A stretch of DNA of 64,000 nucleotides. Source: Crassaminicella indica. Lineage in GTDB: Bacteria > Bacillota > Clostridia > Peptostreptococcales > Thermotaleaceae. Position 1 is the first letter of the stretch; every line of letters begins with the position of its first letter. The DNA lies in contig NZ_CP078093.1 in NCBI RefSeq assembly GCF_019203185.1, forward strand, positions 124,001-188,000, read 5' to 3'. Positions 16,318 through 24,262 of this stretch are shown here, piece after piece. The notes under the pieces are model-generated. The model saw nothing but the letters and a program-made list of their open reading frames with translations, did no database searches and was not told the origin of the DNA. Position numbers and translations under genes: made by a program.

Positions 16318-17694
16318 TTAATATGCATTAATCTTTTCTTCAGGATCTTCATCTTCAAGTAGCTTTACAAGCTTTTTATCAGATAAGAAAAGTATCGTTG
16401 CACATATAAACAGAATTATTGGTATGACAACATATGACTGCATAATAGTATATTTTGAAGCAATAGCATATAAATAGCCATATGATTTACCTGCTATAAA
16501 CGTAGCAAAAATCCAAACGCCCATCAATATAGAGAAAATCTTATTAGGTGCATATTTAGTTACAAATGAGTTACCAAGTGGTGAAAACAGCATTTCTCCT
16601 ATACTTAATAACACACCAAATACAATAAGCCAAATTATACTTGCCTTTGATGTAGCATCTGCACCTACACCTCTTGTAATTTCTGCAAATACAAGCATTA
16701 AAAAAGCCATACCCAACAAAGCAAGACCCATGCTTAATTTTTTAAACAAGCTCAAATCTCCTTGAGGACGTTTTGATAATTTAAACCAAAGTGCACCCAA
16801 TATCGGTCCCATAGAAATACATACAAATGAATTTAATGAATCAAACCATGAAAGCGGTACTTTAAATCCATTTACATTCATATCTACGAATTGACCACCA
16901 TAATCATAAGCAGCAAGATAAGTCAAATACCAAAATACCCAAAATACTACTGAGAACATTGATATAAGTACAATAGCAAAAACTTTTCTTTTTTCTGTTT
17001 TTGTTAATGGTTTAACTTCTGTTTCAATCTTCTTTTCAGTATACTTACCAGCTTTAAACGGCTTTTTCCCTGCTTCTTTAAGAAATCTCATTCCAAATAA
17101 AAACCATATAGCATCAATAGCACAAATAATACTACATAGCTTAAAGGCAGCTCTAAAGCCCTGAACTTGCCCATGTGCAAAGGTAGTTGCTACAAGAATA
17201 CCAACTGATGTAGTCCCAATAAAAGCTCCAATATTTACAAATGAATACTGAACTGAAAATGCTGAATCTAGCTGTTTACTATCAGCAAACAAAGATCCAC
17301 TAATTGCAGAATTATTACCTTTAAAAAGACCTGTACCAATTGCTACAAGAGCAACCATTATATTCATAGCTGTAGCATCTGTTGCTATTCCACCAAAAAA
17401 ATATCCAACAGCCATCAAAGCTAATCCAACTGGGATACAGTATCTAGCTCCTATATATCTATCAGTAAGATATCCACCAATAAGAGGAGCAAGATATGTA
17501 AATGCAACAAGGTTTGATTGAATCAATGCAGCTTCAACCTTTGTAAGGCCTAACCCACCTACTATCACAGCAGCAGGAACAAAAGCAAAAATTAAATACT
17601 TAGCAGAATAATACGCCATTCTTTCTAGCATAAATGCTATACAGCAAACGTAAAAACCAAAAGGTCTTTTATTTTTTACTGCAACTTCGCTCAT
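16318..17694 (-). CDS. POT/PTR2-family proton-coupled oligopeptide transporter
   Basis: 458-residue MFS-type transporter with about 12-14 membrane segments. Family marks are APLIGGYLTDRYIGARYCIP, GTGLFKGNNSAISGSLF and FSVQYSFVNIGAFIG. The N-terminal ExxER proton-coupling motif is incomplete: FMLERMAYY keeps ER but has Phe in place of the first Glu. So peptide uptake may be less tightly proton-coupled, or the substrate may differ. ATG 17694 follows AGGAGGCGAAATT. It probably works with the neighbouring M24 peptidase in peptide use. Three phased TAATTAT motifs lie upstream. Confidence 0.85.
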   Translation of the reverse strand: MSEVAVKNKRPFGFYVCCIAFMLERMAYYSAKYLIFAFVPAAVIVGGLGLTKVEAALIQSNLVAFTYLAPLIGGYLTDRYIGARYCIPVGLALMAVGYFFGGIATDATAMNIMVALVAIGTGLFKGNNSAISGSLFADSKQLDSAFSVQYSFVNIGAFIGTTSVGILVATTFAHGQVQGFRAAFKLCSIICAIDAIWFLFGMRFLKEAGKKPFKAGKYTEKKIETEVKPLTKTEKRKVFAIVLISMFSVVFWVFWYLTYLAAYDYGGQFVDMNVNGFKVPLSWFDSLNSFVCISMGPILGALWFKLSKRPQGDLSLFKKLSMGLALLGMAFLMLVFAEITRGVGADATSKASIIWLIVFGVLLSIGEMLFSPLGNSFVTKYAPNKIFSILMGVWIFATFIAGKSYGYLYAIASKYTIMQSYVVIPIILFICATILFLSDKKLVKLLEDEDPEEKINAY

Positions 17695-17970
17695 AATTTC
17701 GCCTCCTGATCTGATATTTTCTCAACTAAATAAAAATGCTAAAGCTATATTTTAGTTAACCTCCTTTCTTATTGTATTTTTTACAGTATAAGTATAATTA
17801 TGTCTTTAAATACAAAAAATGTTAATCTCTACTATAATTATATTTTAAAAAATCAAACTTTTCAATATTTATTGTAATTATATTTAAAAAATTTCAATCA
17901 TTTCAAAAATTTTAAAATGCATAACTACTGTTTTCTTTTCCTTAAACTTTTAACAATGTTGGTACATAAA
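17695..17970 (-). promoter_or_regulatory. Upstream region of the POT transporter with three TAATTAT repeats 40 bp apart
   Basis: TAATTAT occurs at 17795-17801, 17835-17841 and 17875-17881, each followed by a T/A-rich TTTAAA stretch. The exact 40-bp period is close to four helical turns. A second AAGGAGG without a start codon and a weak hairpin lie nearer the gene. Role inferred only. Confidence 0.4.
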
Positions 17971-17974
17971 TAAA

Positions 17975-17997
17975 ACCACAGGGAATAACCCTGTGGT
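17975..17997. terminator. Terminator of the 4-hydroxybutyrate operon
   Basis: ACCACAGGG and CCCTGTGGT form a perfect stem with a 5-nt loop; TTTTATTT follows on the minus strand and CGTTTTTT on the plus strand, so it can work both ways. Confidence 0.9.
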
Positions 17998-18009
17998 CGT
18001 TTTTTAATC

Positions 18010-19125
18010 TTAGTATAAATTTTTATATATATTTAGTATCTCTTCTCTTGATAATGGCACATAATTATTTGCAAGAAGTCTTTGTTGCTTTTCAAGTACA
18101 CTATCTGTAAAGCTTTCAATTTCTTCTTGCTTCATACCATATTCTCTTAAAGGTTTTTTACTTAAAAGCTTATCAAGTACCTTTTCAATAGCATCATATA
18201 CTTGTGTCTCCTCTACATTTAGTAAATCAGCTAAGAAAGTATTTAATGCTTTAATTTTTCCTTCTGGATTTAATCTATTATAAGTTTTAAATACTTCTGT
18301 AAAGAACTGATAATTTGCCTCTCCATGTGGCACATGATATGTACCTCCTAATGGATAAGATAAAGCATGTACTGCTCCAACTCCTGTATTTCCAAATGCA
18401 ATTCCTGCATAGTTACTTGCAACTGCAAAATCTTCTAATAATTCTTGTCTATAATCTTCACCTTTTTCAATAATTTCTATATATCCTTTTAAAATCATTT
18501 CAATTGCTTTTACACTGATCATTTGTGTAAAATCGTTAGAATTTGGTGATACATAAGATTCTATGGCATGAATTAATGCATCTATAGAACTAAATACAAA
18601 GAATTTGTATGGAAGCCCCTTTATAAGCTCTGGAATAAGCACTGCATAATCAGCATATAATTCATCAATTGCAAGTCCCATTTTAGTATGCTTTGATTTA
18701 ATTTCTGCTATAGAAATATTTGTTACTTCGCTTCCTGTTCCACAAGTTGTTGGTACAATAATAAGTTCCTTATCTTTTATAAAATCAATTTTCTTTTCAA
18801 ACATATCTAATGCATTTTTACCATCTTTAAATATTAATAATTTTGCAATATCGATTACACTTCCTCCACCTATTGCAATAATCCTTTTGTATGGCTTATC
18901 TATTACCTCTGCTAAAATTTTATCAATCATTTCATCAGATGGCTCACCTACACCATACTTTTCTTGCATAATAAAATCTGCTTTCAAGTCTAATTCCTTC
19001 ATAAAAGGATCATAAAGGAATTGATGCGTAAGTACTAAATCATTTTCTCCAATTTTAAATTCTTCTGCAAAGCTTTTAAAATCATCAAATTTATGGATTT
19101 GTGTTGGTAATTTAAAAAATTTCAT
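18010..19125 (-). CDS. 4hbD: 4-Hydroxybutyrate dehydrogenase (NAD-dependent, iron-containing ADH family)
   Basis: 371 residues, interconverting succinate semialdehyde and 4-hydroxybutyrate. The length and many blocks (QEKYGVGEPSDEMID, RIIAIGGGSVIDIAK, IIVPTTCGTGSEVTNISIAE, GLPYKFFVFSSIDALIHA, GAVHALSYPLGG) match the C. kluyveri enzyme as I recall it. The GGGSVID motif binds NAD; the conserved His residues (DALIH, GAVHALS, HVPHGEAN) are the metal site. ATG 19125 follows AAAGGGG. It is the last gene of the operon, 20 bp after abfT. Confidence 0.94.
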   Translation of the reverse strand: MKFFKLPTQIHKFDDFKSFAEEFKIGENDLVLTHQFLYDPFMKELDLKADFIMQEKYGVGEPSDEMIDKILAEVIDKPYKRIIAIGGGSVIDIAKLLIFKDGKNALDMFEKKIDFIKDKELIIVPTTCGTGSEVTNISIAEIKSKHTKMGLAIDELYADYAVLIPELIKGLPYKFFVFSSIDALIHAIESYVSPNSNDFTQMISVKAIEMILKGYIEIIEKGEDYRQELLEDFAVASNYAGIAFGNTGVGAVHALSYPLGGTYHVPHGEANYQFFTEVFKTYNRLNPEGKIKALNTFLADLLNVEETQVYDAIEKVLDKLLSKKPLREYGMKQEEIESFTDSVLEKQQRLLANNYVPLSREEILNIYKNLY

Positions 19126-19145
19126 AATAATCCCCTTTCCATTCT

Positions 19146-20450
19146 TTATTCAAATTTACAATTAAATCTTTTTTCCCACTCTTCAATCAGCATTGGTCTA
19201 AAATCTGGATGCGCAATATTGATAAGAGCTCTTCCTCTTTCTTTTAAGCTTTTGCCTCTCAACTCCGCAATACCATATTCTGTAACTACATAATGAACAT
19301 CATTACGTGTAGTTGTAACAGCTGACCCTTCATCAATAAATGGTACAATACGAGATACCTTTCCTTTTGATGCTGTTGATGGAATAGCAATAATAGATTT
19401 TCCTTTTCTTGCCATGCTCGCTCCACGAATATAGTCAACCTGTCCACCTACACCACTAAATTGCTTTAATCCTATACTTTCTGACACAACCTGACCCATT
19501 AAATCAACTTGAATACAAGAATTTATAGAAACAATATTTTCATTTTGCATAATCACAACAGGATTATTTACATAATCTACTGGATATAACTCTACTGATG
19601 GGTTATTATCAACAAAATCATAAAGTCTTTTTGTACCCATTAAGAATGTTACTACCATTTTTCCTTTATGTAGTGTTTTTTTCTTATTATTAATAACTCC
19701 TGCCTCTATTAACTCAACAACACCGTCTGAAAACATTTCTGAATGAATTCCTAAATCTTTTTTGTCTTTTAAAAATAAAAGTACCGCATCTGGAATAGCT
19801 CCAATTCCTAATTGAAGTGTAGCACCATCTTCAACTAATTTTGCACAGTTTTCACCAATTGCCTTTTCAACTTCGCCAATCTTAGGAGGTTGAAGCTCTA
19901 TAATAGGATAAGAGGTTTCAACAATATGATCTATTTCAGAAATATGTATAAAAGAGTCTCCCATAGTTCTTGGCATTTGATCATTTACTTCTGCAATTAC
20001 TAGCTTTGCACATTCTGCTGCTGGTTTTGTATAATCAACAGAAAGACCAAAGCTACAATATCCATGCTCATCTGGACGACTTACTTGGATCAATGCCACA
20101 TCTACTGGTAAATATCCATCTTTAAAAAGTCTTGGAATCTCTGTGAAAAAACAAGGCGTATAATCTGCTCTCGCTTCATTCACTGCTTTTCTTGTAGAAC
20201 CTCCTACAAACAATGCATTATGTCTGAAGTGAGGCGCCATTTCTGGCTTTGCATATTCACTTTTTCCCATTGCTACCATGTGAACAATTTCAACATCTTT
20301 ATATTGATCTTTATTTGCAACCATTGCATCTACTAATACTAAAGGTTCACTACATGCATGACCGATAACCACTCTATTTCCTGATTGAATATGCTTTACA
20401 GCCTCTTGTGCAGTTGTAAGTTTTGACTTATAAATATCTTGCCAACGCAT
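19146..20450 (-). CDS. abfT: 4-Hydroxybutyrate CoA-transferase
   Basis: 434-residue cytosolic class I-type CoA-transferase moving CoA from acetyl-CoA or butyryl-CoA to 4-hydroxybutyrate. The catalytic Glu lies in GIHSEMFSDG (about residue 238, the position reported for the C. aminobutyricum enzyme). Other family blocks are VHMVAMGKSEYA, FRHNALFVGG, GATLQLGIGAIPDAV and SGVGGQVDYIRGA. Start at MRWQDIYKSKL (20450) aligns with the family and has AAAGGATGG at the right distance; the ATG at 20459 sits on the ribosome site. Confidence 0.95.
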   Translation of the reverse strand: MRWQDIYKSKLTTAQEAVKHIQSGNRVVIGHACSEPLVLVDAMVANKDQYKDVEIVHMVAMGKSEYAKPEMAPHFRHNALFVGGSTRKAVNEARADYTPCFFTEIPRLFKDGYLPVDVALIQVSRPDEHGYCSFGLSVDYTKPAAECAKLVIAEVNDQMPRTMGDSFIHISEIDHIVETSYPIIELQPPKIGEVEKAIGENCAKLVEDGATLQLGIGAIPDAVLLFLKDKKDLGIHSEMFSDGVVELIEAGVINNKKKTLHKGKMVVTFLMGTKRLYDFVDNNPSVELYPVDYVNNPVVIMQNENIVSINSCIQVDLMGQVVSESIGLKQFSGVGGQVDYIRGASMARKGKSIIAIPSTASKGKVSRIVPFIDEGSAVTTTRNDVHYVVTEYGIAELRGKSLKERGRALINIAHPDFRPMLIEEWEKRFNCKFE

Positions 20451-20467
20451 CTTATCCATCCTTTCTC

Positions 20468-20737
20468 TTACGCATGCATTTTTTTAATTGCTTGAATCAC
20501 TTTTTCATAGTCATTATGACTTTTTATACAAAACACACCTGCTTTGGTGTGAATATCTTCAAAATTTGCGCAGCAATTTGTACATCCGCCTACTACCAAA
20601 AGAAAATCATACTCATTTCCTTCTCTCGCAATTTCAAATATAAAATTTTCTCCTATTTCTTTTTCCACTTGATTTATAAATTTTTTTCGATCGTACCGAG
20701 GATTGCATCCACCGCAGTATTTTATCCCTATTTTCAA
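20468..20737 (-). CDS. Small cysteine-rich protein of the 4-hydroxybutyrate operon
   Basis: 89 residues, no family recognised with confidence. It has an N-terminal CGGCNPRYDR (Cys 8 and 11), a central GGCTNCCANF (Cys 52, 55 and 56) and Cys 70. The spacing suggests an iron-sulfur or other metal site, or a thiol carrier. TTG start at 20737 follows AGGGAG. It lies 11 bp after the NifU-like gene and 17 bp before abfT, so is co-transcribed with the iron-sulfur enzyme AbfD. A helper role for AbfD is inference. Confidence 0.75.
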   Translation of the reverse strand: MKIGIKYCGGCNPRYDRKKFINQVEKEIGENFIFEIAREGNEYDFLLVVGGCTNCCANFEDIHTKAGVFCIKSHNDYEKVIQAIKKMHA

Positions 20738-20748
20738 AGCAATTCTCC

Positions 20749-21027
20749 CTACTTTTCTTTATTTAATATTTTCTTTGCCATATCAATAAGGTCTTGACTA
20801 ACTTCTGTAACCAACACAACTTCCTTAACTTCAGGAATTTCTTTCTGTAAGTCATGAAGTACAATATCCTCAAGGGTAAACTTCGCAGATGGACAACCGC
20901 TACATGCTCCTAAAAGCTTTACTTCTACAACACCCTCTTTAACTTTTACAAGCTCGATATCCCCATAATGCTCTTTCAGCTTTGGTCTTATTATTTGATT
21001 AATTACTGCATTCACTTTATCAAACAT
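20749..21027 (-). CDS. NifU C-terminal-domain iron-sulfur scaffold protein
   Basis: 92 residues forming a single NifU/NfuA-like domain: VEVKLLGACSGCPSAKFTLEDIV includes the CxxC pair that holds a transferable iron-sulfur cluster. Length fits stand-alone NifU-like carriers. ATG 21027 follows GGAGTGATTGT. It directly follows abfD copy 1, whose product needs a [4Fe-4S] cluster, so dedicated cluster delivery is plausible. A strong hairpin at 21049-21070 separates the two genes. Confidence 0.88.
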   Translation of the reverse strand: MFDKVNAVINQIIRPKLKEHYGDIELVKVKEGVVEVKLLGACSGCPSAKFTLEDIVLHDLQKEIPEVKEVVLVTEVSQDLIDMAKKILNKEK

Positions 21028-21048
21028 ACAATCACTCCATTATAATGT

Positions 21049-21070
21049 TGGGGTGGAATTTTCCACCCCA
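21049..21070 (-). other. Intercistronic hairpin between abfD and the NifU-like gene
   Basis: TGGGGTGGAA and TTCCACCCCA form a perfect 10-bp stem around TT. No T-run follows, so it is more likely an mRNA processing or stability element, or a weak attenuator, than a full terminator. Confidence 0.6.
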
Positions 21071-21093
21071 TTTATAAAATTAACATTCAATTC

Positions 21094-22584
21094 TTACTTT
21101 GTAGCTGCTGCATTTCTTGCTGCTACAGATTCTTCATCTATTCTTGCAATCTTTCTTGCTAATTCTTTCTTATGCTCAAGATTTCCTTGTCTTGCAATCA
21201 TAATTCTTTGTGCTTGTGGTGAACCTGCTCCATGCATTGACTCTGTTCTGTATCCTACTGCTGCTGCTCCTAATGTCATATTTTCAATAAGTCTTAATAC
21301 TCTCATTCTATGCTCTGTTGGCACAGAATCTACGCCTTTAAAGTATTTTTCACAAATTGGTCCAAGCACTGGATGCTTAAAATCTTTTTCTGATGGCATT
21401 GTTACCATAAGTCCACCTGCTATATCTTCCGCAAGTCTTGTAATTTCATATGGGAATCTTGTTACATTTTGCTTACAGACATTTGCAAGTAATAAATCGA
21501 TTTGATAATTTCCTGCTTCTGTTGGATATCCTTCTGCTGAACAAGCTATACCACAGCAGTATAATGTTTCATTTAAGTGAGTCATTTCAATCAATTTATC
21601 TTTTATATGTGAAGCTTTTGCTGCTCCATTGAATTCCGCTGCTAATGCTGCTGCTCCTATAAGTACATCGCCTACACCTACTTTACATCCACCATAGCTT
21701 TGACGATGATATCCTGCAAATCTTTCTACTAGCATTCCTGCAAATTCTACTTCTCCATTTAAGAATATTCTATCATTTGGAACAAATACATCATCAAATA
21801 CTACTAATGCTTCTTGTCCACCAAATTCTTTGTTTCCTAGATCTACATCTGCTCCCTCTTCTAGCTTTCTTGTGTCGCAGCTTTGTCTTCCATAGATCAT
21901 ATAAAGTCCTTCTGCATCTGATGGTACTGCAAAGGATACAGCATAAGCTTCATCTCCTTCTCTCATAGCAATTGTTGGCATGATTAAATGCTCATGAGAG
22001 TTTACTGCTCCTGTTTGATGAGCTTTTGCTCCTCTTACAACAATACCATCTTCTCTCTTTTCTACAACACGTAAGAAAAGATCAGGATCTTCTTGCTTGC
22101 TTGGTGATAACCCTCTATTTCCTTTAGGGTCTGTCATAGCTCCATCTACTACTAAATCATTTTTTTGTACATACTCTAAAAACTTTTTAAAGTTTTCATG
22201 GTAGTTTGTTCCATGTGCTTTATCTACTTCATAAGTAGTGCTATATACTGCATTAAAAGCATCCATACCTACACAGCGTTGGAAACATGAACCTGTTTTT
22301 TGTCCAAGTAATCTTAACATCTTTACTTTCTTTCTTAAATCGTCAGTGCTTTGATGTAAATGCGTAAAACGATTTATTTTTTCTCCTGTTAAATTAGATG
22401 TTGCTGTCATCAAATCCTCATATTGTGGATCCTGTGCTAATTCATAAGTCATTGCAACTGAATTGATAGATGGTCTGATGATTGGATGATCTACAAAATT
22501 TTCAACCAATTCTCCAAACATGTACACCTTTATGTCTAATTTTCTTAAGCTTTCAAGATACTGCTCTTTTGTCATTAATGCCAT
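21094..22584 (-). CDS. abfD: 4-Hydroxybutyryl-CoA dehydratase / vinylacetyl-CoA isomerase, copy 1
   Basis: 496 residues, normal for the family. This FAD and [4Fe-4S] enzyme dehydrates 4-hydroxybutyryl-CoA to crotonyl-CoA by a ketyl-radical route. The four cluster ligands are present: Cys100 and Cys104 in GSCFQRCVG, His293 and Cys300 in GYHRQSYGGC, each one residue beyond the C. aminobutyricum numbering. It differs from copy 2 (25723-27213) at about 17 positions, mostly around 240-253 and the C-terminus. ATG 22584 follows GGGAG. It has its own sigma-54 promoter and leads the genes down to 4hbD. Confidence 0.97.
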   Translation of the reverse strand: MALMTKEQYLESLRKLDIKVYMFGELVENFVDHPIIRPSINSVAMTYELAQDPQYEDLMTATSNLTGEKINRFTHLHQSTDDLRKKVKMLRLLGQKTGSCFQRCVGMDAFNAVYSTTYEVDKAHGTNYHENFKKFLEYVQKNDLVVDGAMTDPKGNRGLSPSKQEDPDLFLRVVEKREDGIVVRGAKAHQTGAVNSHEHLIMPTIAMREGDEAYAVSFAVPSDAEGLYMIYGRQSCDTRKLEEGADVDLGNKEFGGQEALVVFDDVFVPNDRIFLNGEVEFAGMLVERFAGYHRQSYGGCKVGVGDVLIGAAALAAEFNGAAKASHIKDKLIEMTHLNETLYCCGIACSAEGYPTEAGNYQIDLLLANVCKQNVTRFPYEITRLAEDIAGGLMVTMPSEKDFKHPVLGPICEKYFKGVDSVPTEHRMRVLRLIENMTLGAAAVGYRTESMHGAGSPQAQRIMIARQGNLEHKKELARKIARIDEESVAARNAAATK

Positions 22585-22688
22585 TTTTAATCAGCTCCCT
22601 TTTGATTTGTTATTATTTTAACAAAATATTTTATTTTTGTACATACGTTTTTAAAATTTTTACCTCTCTTTTTACACTCATAAATATC

Positions 22689-22705
22689 AAGCAAAACCTA
22701 TGCCA
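22689..22705 (-). promoter_or_regulatory. Sigma-54 promoter of abfD copy 1
   Basis: Minus strand TGGCAT-AGGTT-TTGCTT fits the -24/-12 consensus TGGCAC-N5-TTGCW with one change. It lies about 105 bp upstream of the abfD start, after the gerAB-like terminator. Confidence 0.85.
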
Positions 22706-22737
22706 TTATTTAATATATAAGATATTTTTTAAAATCT

Positions 22738-22775
22738 AAAAAAAAGCCAGCTAATCATTTGAATTTACTGGCTTA
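22738..22775 (-). terminator. Terminator of the GerAB-like gene
   Basis: AAGCCAG and CTGGCTT close a stem extended by AAT/ATT, followed by TTTTTTTT on the minus strand. It isolates abfD copy 1 from upstream transcription. Confidence 0.88.
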
Positions 22776-22840
22776 CTATCTTTTATATATTCACTTATAC
22801 ATATATTATTTTACTCTTTAAAAAAACATCATTATCTTTT

Positions 22841-22964
22841 GTTGCAAAACAGCAACATTTTTCACTCGTTTCTGTTAAATGATAATCAATTTTTATTATG
22901 TACTAGTCTTTATCTACTTATTTACCTATGTTGCAAAACTGCATCACATTTGCATTTTCGCAAC
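22841..22964 (-). promoter_or_regulatory. Three activator-binding sites upstream of abfD copy 1
   Basis: Three 16-bp elements related to GTTGCA-N4-TGCAAC: GTTGCAAAACAGCAAC (22841-22856), GTTGCAAAACTGCATC (22930-22945) and TTTGCATTTTCGCAAC (22949-22964). They lie 136-260 bp upstream of the -24 box, the usual range for sigma-54 enhancers. The same arrangement precedes copy 2. Confidence 0.78.
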
Positions 22965-22981
22965 ACTTTTGTAAAAGTATT

Positions 22982-24064
22982 TCAATGCAACTGTTTCTTT
23001 TTTATTTTAGCACCAATAAATATGATGATAGGTAAAATTACTTGAAATAAAAAAGCATAACCAGGATATATATCCGAAGCAAATTCCGCCTTTTCCATTA
23101 CACTATTATGAATAAAATATGATAAATTAATTATCAATAATCCTATTGGTGTTGCTATGAACTTATAATCCTTAAAGCCAAATATTTTAGCAACTCCAGT
23201 ACAAGTACCTAATAAACATATACATACTTTGATAAAACCTCCTATTAATAATGTAACAGCGATCACAACTTCCAATCGTTCACCAAAATTTCCAATATTT
23301 AACCTAGTAGCAGTTGCATATGTTGGAAAATACATATTTTCAACAGTACCAGCCCCTAATACCAAAAGGTCAGCAATAGAAGATACATATAATATTATTC
23401 CTCCTATTAACAAACCCAATATATAAACTTTATGAACTTTTTTTACCTTTATTGAAGAAAAAAAAGTTGTAAATACAATCGTTTGAGTAAATGGAAATAT
23501 AAACGTATGAAAAGTACCTTCAATAATTGGTTTTATACCTTCAGCTAACATAGGTCTAATATTATTTATATTCATTTTATTAATTAACAGCAAAATAAAT
23601 ATTAGTATCAAAACAATAGTCACTATTAGAAAAAATTCTCCCCATCTACCTATTGTTTCAACTCCTTCCTTTACTGCCCAAATGCATAAAACACCAATAA
23701 ACAACATTGATATAATTTTAGGAGTATTTTGTAAAGAAACTATAAAAATAAAATCACCAAAAAGTCTCAATACTAATCCTCCTAAGAAAAATGTAAACCA
23801 AATAAATAATATCGAAATCCCTTTACCTACAAATTTTCCAAAAACGATCTCAAGGATATCATACAAATCTTTACCAGGAAAAAGCACCAAAAGACTAGAA
23901 TGTACTAATACTATAGGTATGGCACTAATAATTGATAAAATGATTGCAATCCATAAATCTTTTTTTGCTTCCCCTGCTGTAGCCAATACTATTGAACTTC
24001 CTATTATGAATAAACTTATAATGGATATACCTTGTTTATCAGAAAGAACCTCTTTGTTCAACAT
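22982..24064 (-). CDS. GerAB/ArcD/ProY-family spore germination permease-like protein
   Basis: 360 residues with about ten membrane segments, matching the GerAB subunit of nutrient germinant receptors (APC superfamily): ISIISLFIIGSSIVL, LYDILEIVFGKFVGKGISILF, FTQTIVFTTFFSSI. No GerAA or GerAC partner lies nearby. Start at MLNKEVLSDKQG is supported by GGAGGAAAAG; a reading from 24094 would contain that site. It lies between two abfD genes, so a transporter or sensor for 4-hydroxybutyrate or 4-aminobutyrate is possible. No clear promoter was found; a terminator follows at 22738-22775. Confidence 0.85.
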   Translation of the reverse strand: MLNKEVLSDKQGISIISLFIIGSSIVLATAGEAKKDLWIAIILSIISAIPIVLVHSSLLVLFPGKDLYDILEIVFGKFVGKGISILFIWFTFFLGGLVLRLFGDFIFIVSLQNTPKIISMLFIGVLCIWAVKEGVETIGRWGEFFLIVTIVLILIFILLLINKMNINNIRPMLAEGIKPIIEGTFHTFIFPFTQTIVFTTFFSSIKVKKVHKVYILGLLIGGIILYVSSIADLLVLGAGTVENMYFPTYATATRLNIGNFGERLEVVIAVTLLIGGFIKVCICLLGTCTGVAKIFGFKDYKFIATPIGLLIINLSYFIHNSVMEKAEFASDIYPGYAFLFQVILPIIIFIGAKIKKKQLH

Positions 24065-24183
24065 CTTTTCCTCCAAAGAATAGTTAACTGTCAACTAATT
24101 TTATCAAATCATAGTTTTCCCAAATCAATTAGTTTTATTAAAATTTAAAAATAATTGCATCAATATTTATATAATAATAAAAT

Positions 24184-24228
24184 CCACGCTTAGAAATTTC
24201 TAAATTATAATAAAATTCCTTAGCGTGG
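24184..24228 (-). terminator. Terminator of the permease gene
   Basis: CCACGCT and AGCGTGG close a stem with AT-rich interior; ATTTTATTATT follows on the minus strand. It lies between the permease and the GerAB-like gene. Confidence 0.7.
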
Positions 24229-24262
24229 GTCTTATTTTAAATATTAACAATAGCCTATAAAA

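Noticed and set aside
17695-17765. Small upstream gene suggested by a second AAGGAGG before the POT gene
   Set aside because: No ATG, GTG or TTG at suitable distance opens a frame of useful length.
24065-24183. Sigma-54 or forespore sigma-G promoter for the GerAB-like gene
   Set aside because: No GG/GC pair at -24/-12 spacing and no convincing sigma-G boxes; the AT-rich matches are no better than chance.
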